This document shows, one piece after another, positions 37,796-43,993 of a stretch of 43,993 bases of DNA. This DNA comes from an uncultured Candidatus Marinamargulisbacteria bacterium (GTDB lineage: Bacteria; Margulisbacteria; Riflemargulisbacteria; GWF2-35-9), in NCBI GenBank assembly GCA_903910705.1, contig CAIWAN010000004.1:1-43993 (forward strand), in the 5' to 3' direction. The notes under the pieces were generated by a model. It was given only the letters and a program-made list of their open reading frames with translations, was not told the origin of the DNA and ran no database searches. A program made the translations under genes and the position numbers. How positions within the stretch are numbered: the first letter of the stretch is position 1; each line of letters opens with the position of its first letter.

Positions 37796-39013
37796 TTGGA
37801 ACGATCTAAAAATAGTTTTTTTATCAAAAACACAAGCATATTAAATGACATTGAAAAGAATCTAGCTTTATTCCATGAAGGAATTCAATTAATAAAAAAT
37901 AATCCATATATAGAAGCCTATAAGCGACATTTCGAAGAATTGTATACTGAAATAAGACGACAACTGAACTGGCCATATGTTGGCAAGGGGAAAAGGATGA
38001 TATTAGCTGATAAATTAATTTCAATTATAAATAAAGTCCTCAATTTGGATTCTCCAATCATTGATAAATTGAGCCCCATTTTTTTTAATCCCGATTTAGC
38101 CTTTTCTTTACCCCCGATGCATACTCTTTATGATACTGTTTATGGATTTAAACTTTTTACAAGTGGATTTGATTTTTGGTCAATCTTAGCGACCGGCGTT
38201 TTTCAAGAGGAAATATCCGAAACCTTCCTTATTTCACAGTTGATCGAATCAGTTGATAATTTTTTTGATGTTGGTGCCAATATTGGAATTTATTCATTGC
38301 TTGTAGCCTATGAAACGAATGGGCCTTTAAATGTGTTTGCTTTTGAACCAGAAAATAATAATTTCAACTGTTTAAAGAAAAATATTGAAATAAATGATCT
38401 ATCTTCAAGAATAATGCCAGTAAATGTCGCGATCGCGAATTTTGAAGGTGAGATGAATCTTGACTTTTGTTCTCTTGGAGGTCCAGGGCATCAATTAATA
38501 ATGGATAAGAACAAAGGGACAAAAGTAGAGGTAATTTCTCTCGATAAGTTTATCGAAGATCAACATATTACTGGACGTTCACTGTTAAAGATCGATGTTG
38601 AAGGTGCCGAGGAACTGGTTCTTCTTGGTTGCAAAAAGTGGATTACAGAGAATCCTCCGATCATCTTATTCGAATCATTACCGAGTCGAGATGTCTCAGG
38701 AATTATTACAACAAAAGGGAAAAATAGTATCAACCAAAGGGTTATCAATAGTTTACATCAACACGATTATTCATTCTTTTATATTGATAAACCTATCCAT
38801 GGACGATCGGTCATTAGAAAAGTTGAAGTACATTCAATTTCACCTTCAACAACAATGAATTATTTGGCTATTCCAGAATGGGCAATAAATTTAGTTGATC
38901 TACTCAGCGAGAAACTTGACACTCGTATATTTACCGATGCTATCAGACTTCAAAACTTTAATCAATTTATTATCAATTCGATCAAATCTCTAAAAAATAG
39001 GAGCAATAAATAA
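37796..39013 (+). CDS. FkbM family methyltransferase
   Basis: NFFDVGANIGIYSLLVAYETNGPLNVFAFEPENNNFNCLKKNIEIN, SLLKIDVEGAEELVLLG; TTG start. Confidence 0.88.
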   Translation: MERSKNSFFIKNTSILNDIEKNLALFHEGIQLIKNNPYIEAYKRHFEELYTEIRRQLNWPYVGKGKRMILADKLISIINKVLNLDSPIIDKLSPIFFNPDLAFSLPPMHTLYDTVYGFKLFTSGFDFWSILATGVFQEEISETFLISQLIESVDNFFDVGANIGIYSLLVAYETNGPLNVFAFEPENNNFNCLKKNIEINDLSSRIMPVNVAIANFEGEMNLDFCSLGGPGHQLIMDKNKGTKVEVISLDKFIEDQHITGRSLLKIDVEGAEELVLLGCKKWITENPPIILFESLPSRDVSGIITTKGKNSINQRVINSLHQHDYSFFYIDKPIHGRSVIRKVEVHSISPSTTMNYLAIPEWAINLVDLLSEKLDTRIFTDAIRLQNFNQFIINSIKSLKNRSNK

Positions 39014-39957
39014 TGAATCAATCAAAGAGAAGCTTAGAGTTTGCAACAAAAATTGGTTGTATTATCGATTGTTCCTTCTGTCCACAAAAATTATTTATTT
39101 CTAATTATAATAAGACCTCTAAAACAAAAGATATCGAAATGTCTTTGGATAACTTTAAGAAAATCATTAATAAAGTCCCTGAAAATGTTGAAATTCGTTT
39201 TGCAGGGATGTCCGAACCATTTCTTCATCAACGTTGTACAGATATGATCCTTTATGCTCATCAAAGCCATCATGAGATCGCAGTATTTACTACTATAGTT
39301 GGCTTGAGTGTAGAAGAAATTGATCGCTTTAAAACCATCGGATTTAATGATTTTGTCATCCACTTACCTGACAATAATTCATATTCAAAGATCCCTATTA
39401 ATGAAAAATATTTATTGGTTTTAGAAAAGATATTCCAATCAAATATTAAAGGATTAAGATTATCGTCACATGGTAAAATCCCGAAAATTCTTAATCCTTT
39501 ATTAGATAAATATGGCTATGGTTCGTTCAAAGAATATCAAGGTGACGAAATTCATGATAGAGGGGGGAGTTTGCAAATTCAGGATAACGCAAAGTCAAAT
39601 TCATTAATCAATGGACCTATTGCTTGCCCTGCGTCTGGTGGACAAGAAATTAAGCGAAACCTTGTTCTACCCGATGGCACTGTTTCTTTTTGTTGTATGG
39701 ATATGGAAATGAATCACATTTTAGGCAATTTATTAAATGACAGTTATGAATCACTTTTTTTGAACGATGCTTTCAAATCCTTGAGGAAATTGTTTAATAG
39801 CAATTCTTCTGATTTTATTTGCAGAAAATGTATTTATGTCCAAAGGTATAACCTATATTTTAAGTTTAAACGTTTCTTTTATACGTACTGTCCAAGTTTT
39901 ATCCAACAAACACTCTTTAAGTTAAAACAAATTAAGGGAACAAAGCCAAAACATTGA
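39013..39957 (+). CDS. radical SAM/SPASM domain protein
   Basis: N-terminal CIIDCSFC (CxxxCxxC); C-terminal CPASGGQEIKRNLVLPDGTVSFCCMDMEMNHILGNL...CRKC SPASM-like Cys pattern. Confidence 0.88.
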   Translation: MNQSKRSLEFATKIGCIIDCSFCPQKLFISNYNKTSKTKDIEMSLDNFKKIINKVPENVEIRFAGMSEPFLHQRCTDMILYAHQSHHEIAVFTTIVGLSVEEIDRFKTIGFNDFVIHLPDNNSYSKIPINEKYLLVLEKIFQSNIKGLRLSSHGKIPKILNPLLDKYGYGSFKEYQGDEIHDRGGSLQIQDNAKSNSLINGPIACPASGGQEIKRNLVLPDGTVSFCCMDMEMNHILGNLLNDSYESLFLNDAFKSLRKLFNSNSSDFICRKCIYVQRYNLYFKFKRFFYTYCPSFIQQTLFKLKQIKGTKPKH

Positions 39958-40949
39958 ATCATGAACGGGCTAATTATTTAATGCTAAAATTCACTGTCCT
40001 AACAAATACAGTTCCTCCTTTTCGAAGCATTGGGTATACTTTTCTTCGAATAGCGAAGAGACTGCTCAACCGGAAACCATTAAATAATCTGTTCCCAAAA
40101 TACGGAGGACATCCTGCTGTAACGCGTAGTTTAATCGAAGGACTTACAAAGATCGGTGCGGATTTTAACTATAATCCAAAACGCCTTAGCGATATGGCAG
40201 AAACGGTTGTCGTTCTTGGTTATGTGCCAGCCCTAAAACAAGCCATTTCCTTAAAACGACAGGGGCGAATAAAGAAACTCATTGCAGGGCCAAGTCTGCT
40301 TATCATGCCCGATCAATACAAAGGAATTATTGCATCACCTGAAGTTGATATTTGTTTGGTGCCGTCCAATTTTGTTATTGATATTTATGAACGCATAAGT
40401 CCAACTCTCAAAGGTCGAACCTTGTCGTGGCCATCGGGTGTCGACACACAATACTGGCGTCCCGTTGGTGAAAAGAATAAAAAAAAGATCCTGTTCTACT
40501 TTAAAAGACCCCCCACTCAATTATTTGATCAGTGCATTAACTATTGCAAGCAACTTGGGCTTGAAGCAGACATTCTATATTATGGAAAATATACGATTAA
40601 TGAGTACAAAGACCTACTTAACACCTATGCTTATCTGGTTCATTTTGTAGACCAAGAATCGCAAGGTATATCCCTTCTTGAAGCATGGTCTATGGATGTA
40701 CCAACCCTTGTATGGAATCCCGAGTATTTTACTTATCAAGATCGTTTTGTTTACCCCAGCTCGTCCTCACCGTACTTAACACCAAATACGGGACGGTTTT
40801 TTAGAAATATCGATGAGTTTAAACGTTTATTTGTTAATGGATATCCTTTTCTTCCCGAGGCAAATCCACGTCAATGGGTTGTCAATAACATGAGTGATGA
40901 GGTTTCGGCTGCTTTGTTACTGGAAATTTGCAATAATGAAAAACACTAG
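39954..40949 (+). CDS. glycosyltransferase-like protein
   Basis: GGHPAVTRSLIEGL, WPSGVDTQYWRP, QGISLLEAWSMDVPTLVWNPEYF (GT-B acceptor/donor motif style). Confidence 0.7.
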   Translation: MNHERANYLMLKFTVLTNTVPPFRSIGYTFLRIAKRLLNRKPLNNLFPKYGGHPAVTRSLIEGLTKIGADFNYNPKRLSDMAETVVVLGYVPALKQAISLKRQGRIKKLIAGPSLLIMPDQYKGIIASPEVDICLVPSNFVIDIYERISPTLKGRTLSWPSGVDTQYWRPVGEKNKKKILFYFKRPPTQLFDQCINYCKQLGLEADILYYGKYTINEYKDLLNTYAYLVHFVDQESQGISLLEAWSMDVPTLVWNPEYFTYQDRFVYPSSSSPYLTPNTGRFFRNIDEFKRLFVNGYPFLPEANPRQWVVNNMSDEVSAALLLEICNNEKH

Positions 40950-41718
40950 GTTGTTAAAACTTGCCAATAGACATCCCTTCATTCCCTTATGTAAAAGAGC
41001 CCTTAAGCTTTTCATAAAAAGCTTAGGTTTTCCCTTAATGTTTATGGAATATAAAGCAGCCAACAAGACACATTCCAAGCGATTTAATATCCGTTGGCAA
41101 GACCGTTATCTCCAACTGGAGGATCGATCAACAACAACGCCTTTTGATTCCCACTATATTTATCATCCAGCGTGGGCTGCTAGAATAATCGAACTCATCA
41201 ATCCACCCTTTCATGTAGACATTTCATCAAGTCTTAATTTTTCGACCATGCTCTCAGCATTTATTCCTACTCAGTTTTATGATTACCGACCCGCACAAAT
41301 AAGATTAGATAATCTTCATTGTGGTGCTGAAGATGTAACGCACCTATCTTTTAAGGATAACAGTATATCGTCCCTTTCTTGTATGCATGTCATCGAGCAT
41401 ATCGGGCTTGGAAGATATGGGGATTATCTAGACCCAGTAGGGGATATTAAAGCGGTAGATGAGCTGAAACGAGTTCTTTCACATGAGGGGCATTTACTGG
41501 TTGTCGTTCCGGTTTCGGGTGTACCTCGGATCGAGTTTAATGCACACAGAGTCTATTCGTACACGCAAATCATCGACCTCTTTAATGAATTCGAACTAAA
41601 AGACTTTTCGCTTATTCAGGACACGCCTGAGGGAGGACAGTTTTATCATCATGCATCTAAGGAGCAATCGGATCTTCAACATTATGGTTGTGGTTGTTTT
41701 TGGTTCCAAAAGACATGA
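40936..41718 (+). CDS. DUF268 / SAM-methyltransferase-like protein
   Basis: HYIYHPAWAARII, FYDYRPAQIRLDNLHCGAEDVTHLSFKDNSISSLSCMHVIEHIGLGRYGDYLDPVGDIKAVDELKRVLSHEGHLLVVVPV; ATG 40936 preferred. Confidence 0.82.
   Translation: MKNTRLLKLANRHPFIPLCKRALKLFIKSLGFPLMFMEYKAANKTHSKRFNIRWQDRYLQLEDRSTTTPFDSHYIYHPAWAARIIELINPPFHVDISSSLNFSTMLSAFIPTQFYDYRPAQIRLDNLHCGAEDVTHLSFKDNSISSLSCMHVIEHIGLGRYGDYLDPVGDIKAVDELKRVLSHEGHLLVVVPVSGVPRIEFNAHRVYSYTQIIDLFNEFELKDFSLIQDTPEGGQFYHHASKEQSDLQHYGCGCFWFQKT
41002..41027 (+). other. stem-loop within the 5' coding region of the DUF268 gene
   Basis: cttaagctttt-cata-aaaagcttagg: 11-bp stem (one G.U) with 4-nt loop, followed by tttt. Confidence 0.5.
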
Positions 41719-41748
41719 TCGAGTATATCTAAAAGAGGAGTGTGATTT

Positions 41749-42801
41749 ATGAAGAAGATTATTGTAACAGGTTCAAGTGGTCTAATTGGCAGCGAAGTGG
41801 TCAGCTTTTTTGCATCAAATGGATGGGATGTCTATGGGATTGACAATGATATGCGCGCTGATTTTTTTGGACCCCAAGGGGATACACGTTGGAATCAAAA
41901 ACGGTTATCAGATAGATTTCCCAATTTCTATCATCATGAAATTGATATTCGCAACCGAGAAAAGATTATTCAATTTGTTTGCGAAACGTCACCACAGGCC
42001 ATTATTCATGCAGCCGCCCAACCCAGTCATGATCTAGCTGCGAGTCGACCTTTTGATGATTTTGATGTCAATGCACTCGGCACCCTAAATTTGTTAGAGG
42101 CAAATCGTAGAACTAATCCAGATGTACCATTTATTCACATGTCCACAAATAAGGTATATGGCGATGCTCCGAATAATATCAAATTAGTTGAGCTTGAAAC
42201 CCGATACGAATATGCCGACATTGCCTACCAGAAGGGGATCCCTGAATCCTTTAGTATCGATCAGTCTAAGCATTCTCTTTTTGGTGCGTCAAAAGTCGCC
42301 GGCGATATTATGGTTCAGGAATATGGACGATATTTTGGAATGCCTACTTGTTGTTTGCGAGGAGGGTGCTTAACGGGCCCCAATCATTCCGGTGTCGAAT
42401 TGCACGGATTCCTCAGCTATTTAATAAAATGTAACTTAGAAGAAAAAAAATATAATATATTTGGATATAAAGGAAAGCAAGTTAGGGATAATATTCATGC
42501 GGTTGATGTGGTTTCATTTATGAATTTATTCCTTCAAAATCCAAAGATCGGTGAGGTCTATAACTTGGGAGGAGGCCGAGATAATTCGGTTTCCATTCTC
42601 GAGGCCATTAAACTAGTTGAATCTATTTCAAACAGAAAAATGAATTTTGAATATTTGGATCAAAATCGACAGGGTGATCATATGTGTTATATTTCTGATT
42701 TGAGTAAAATGAAATCTCACTATCCTTCATGGGGTATAACAAAATCTCTTCAGGTCATTTTTGAAGAGATTTATAGCTCGTGGATAAATAGAATACATTA
42801 A
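41749..42801 (+). CDS. NAD-dependent epimerase/dehydratase, CDP-paratose 2-epimerase-like
   Basis: [90 protein letters not shown]. Confidence 0.75.
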   Translation: MKKIIVTGSSGLIGSEVVSFFASNGWDVYGIDNDMRADFFGPQGDTRWNQKRLSDRFPNFYHHEIDIRNREKIIQFVCETSPQAIIHAAAQPSHDLAASRPFDDFDVNALGTLNLLEANRRTNPDVPFIHMSTNKVYGDAPNNIKLVELETRYEYADIAYQKGIPESFSIDQSKHSLFGASKVAGDIMVQEYGRYFGMPTCCLRGGCLTGPNHSGVELHGFLSYLIKCNLEEKKYNIFGYKGKQVRDNIHAVDVVSFMNLFLQNPKIGEVYNLGGGRDNSVSILEAIKLVESISNRKMNFEYLDQNRQGDHMCYISDLSKMKSHYPSWGITKSLQVIFEEIYSSWINRIH

Positions 42802-42805
42802 AACA

Positions 42806-43696
42806 ATGATCGTTGTTAAACTCATGGATGGGCTAGGCAATCAAATGTTCCAATATGCTCTTGGACGTTGTTTGGCCGAAAAACATCATACGACTCTCAA
42901 ATTAGATACAACGCAATTACTGGACAGACGTAAGCCTAATACAGCCCGTCATATCCATCGTGATTATGATCTAGGGATATTTAATATTATTGAGGATTTT
43001 GCTGATCAAGATGATATAACAACACTAATCTACAGCCCATTGAACATTATTCGAAAACTGTTTAAAAAGTATCTGAAGTGGGTTATTCGAATCCCCTCGA
43101 CTTACATTGTTGAGAAGCAGTATCATTTCGAGTCTGAAATACTGCAACTTCCGAATAATGTATACCTCGAAGGTTATTGGCAGTCTGAAAAATATTTTCA
43201 CCCTATCGAATCCGAAATTAGACAAGAATTTTCGTTTAAAGATGAGCTAAGCTCTAAGTCGTCAATTTTACAATCAGAGGTCCTATCTTGTGAGTCGATT
43301 TGTATAAATGTCAGACGTACAGATTTTTTGGTAAACACGATTCACTGCGTTTGTGGATTGGACTATTTTCATAAAGCAATTGAAGTCATTTCGAACCAAA
43401 TCAAATTGATAAAAGTTTTCGTTTTCTCCGACGATATTGAATGGTGTCAGGAAAACTTAAAATTCAACTACCCTACAACCATGGTTTCCCATGAATATGC
43501 TGGGAACAAATATAGTGAATATCTTCACTTGATGAGTTGCTGTAAGCATTTTGTCATTCCCAACAGCACTTTTGCTTGGTGGGCGGCTTGGTTAAGCAAT
43601 AATCCAAATAAAATTGTTATTGCTCCAAAGAAGTGGTTTAATAACCCCAAAATTGACACAACGGATCTGATCCCCTCAAGTTGGTTGCGAATTTAG
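42806..43696 (+). CDS. GT11 family alpha-1,2-fucosyltransferase-like glycosyltransferase
   Basis: VVKLMDGLGNQMFQYALGRCLAEK, ICINVRRTDF, PNSTFAWWAAWLSNNPNKIVIAPKKWF. Confidence 0.93.
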   Translation: MIVVKLMDGLGNQMFQYALGRCLAEKHHTTLKLDTTQLLDRRKPNTARHIHRDYDLGIFNIIEDFADQDDITTLIYSPLNIIRKLFKKYLKWVIRIPSTYIVEKQYHFESEILQLPNNVYLEGYWQSEKYFHPIESEIRQEFSFKDELSSKSSILQSEVLSCESICINVRRTDFLVNTIHCVCGLDYFHKAIEVISNQIKLIKVFVFSDDIEWCQENLKFNYPTTMVSHEYAGNKYSEYLHLMSCCKHFVIPNSTFAWWAAWLSNNPNKIVIAPKKWFNNPKIDTTDLIPSSWLRI

Positions 43697-43718
43697 GTTC
43701 TTAAAATTTCGACTATTT

Positions 43719-43844
43719 ATGAAAAATATTGCGATTTCAATGAGTGTGACAGAGGACAGAATGAAGATATTAAATGATTTCAGAAAAAATCACTTATTCA
43801 ATATTAGAATAAACTGTATTTTCAATTTGGCCTATGTTATTTAA
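43719..43844 (+). CDS. short ORF (41 aa), possible degraded gene start
   Basis: ATG 43719: MKNIAISMSVTEDRMKILNDFRKNHLFNIRINCIFNLAYVI*; begins like a gene but terminates rapidly. Confidence 0.3.
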   Translation: MKNIAISMSVTEDRMKILNDFRKNHLFNIRINCIFNLAYVI

Positions 43845-43993
43845 TTCTTTTCAGTTCCTTCTATTTTTCCCCATAGTGACGATTCTGTATTTTGTTATAG
43901 ACCATAAATATAGATGGGTACTTCTTTTGGTAGCAAGTTGTATCTTTTATATGGCGTTTATCCCAGTATACATTTTCATTTTATTCATAACGA
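43834..43993 (+). CDS. MBOAT-family membrane-bound O-acyltransferase, N-terminal fragment (runs off window)
   Basis: ATG 43834: MLFNSFQFLLFFPIVTILYFVIDHKYRWVLLLVASCIFYMAFIPVYIFILFIT..., typical AlgI/MBOAT N-terminus; not in ORF track because it is open at the edge. Confidence 0.85.
   Translation, partial: MLFNSFQFLLFFPIVTILYFVIDHKYRWVLLLVASCIFYMAFIPVYIFILFIT

Noticed and set aside
1-43993. CRISPR array, tRNA or rRNA genes
   Set aside because: No regularly spaced repeats, no cloverleaf-like segment and no rRNA-like sequence noticed; intergenic gaps are short. A tRNAscan/Infernal run would be needed to be certain.

Overview
The window is about 44 kb of bacterial chromosome, densely coded and almost entirely on the + strand. 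It looks like an anaerobe from a poorly characterised lineage, but I cannot assign a taxon from sequence alone. From left to right it contains: the 3' tail of an IS256-type transposase; recG followed by a small relic of an AmmeMemoRadiSam-type radical SAM gene; a divergent yaeQ / hemolysin-III pair; nifS-nifU-slyD; a tightly overlapping gene chain (gmhA, ROK kinase, hisH, hisA, LOG, coaE, uvrB, S8 protease, PorV-like protein); thiS-trpB2; a rex-controlled electron-bifurcating-type [FeFe]-hydrogenase operon whose HydA is fused to a HydC/NuoE domain; and a surface-polysaccharide locus of about 20 kb running off the right edge. The most promising biology is in two places. The first is the rfbF-rfbG-rfbH + split transketolase + SDR cassette, which may make a two-carbon-branched CDP-3,6-dideoxy sugar by a transketolase route instead of the YerE route. 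The second is the HydA-HydC fusion, which has unusual H-cluster pocket residues. I also see several likely leaderless promoters and a near-perfect Rex operator inside the rex promoter. All product calls come from motif and family recognition by eye; no database search was run.
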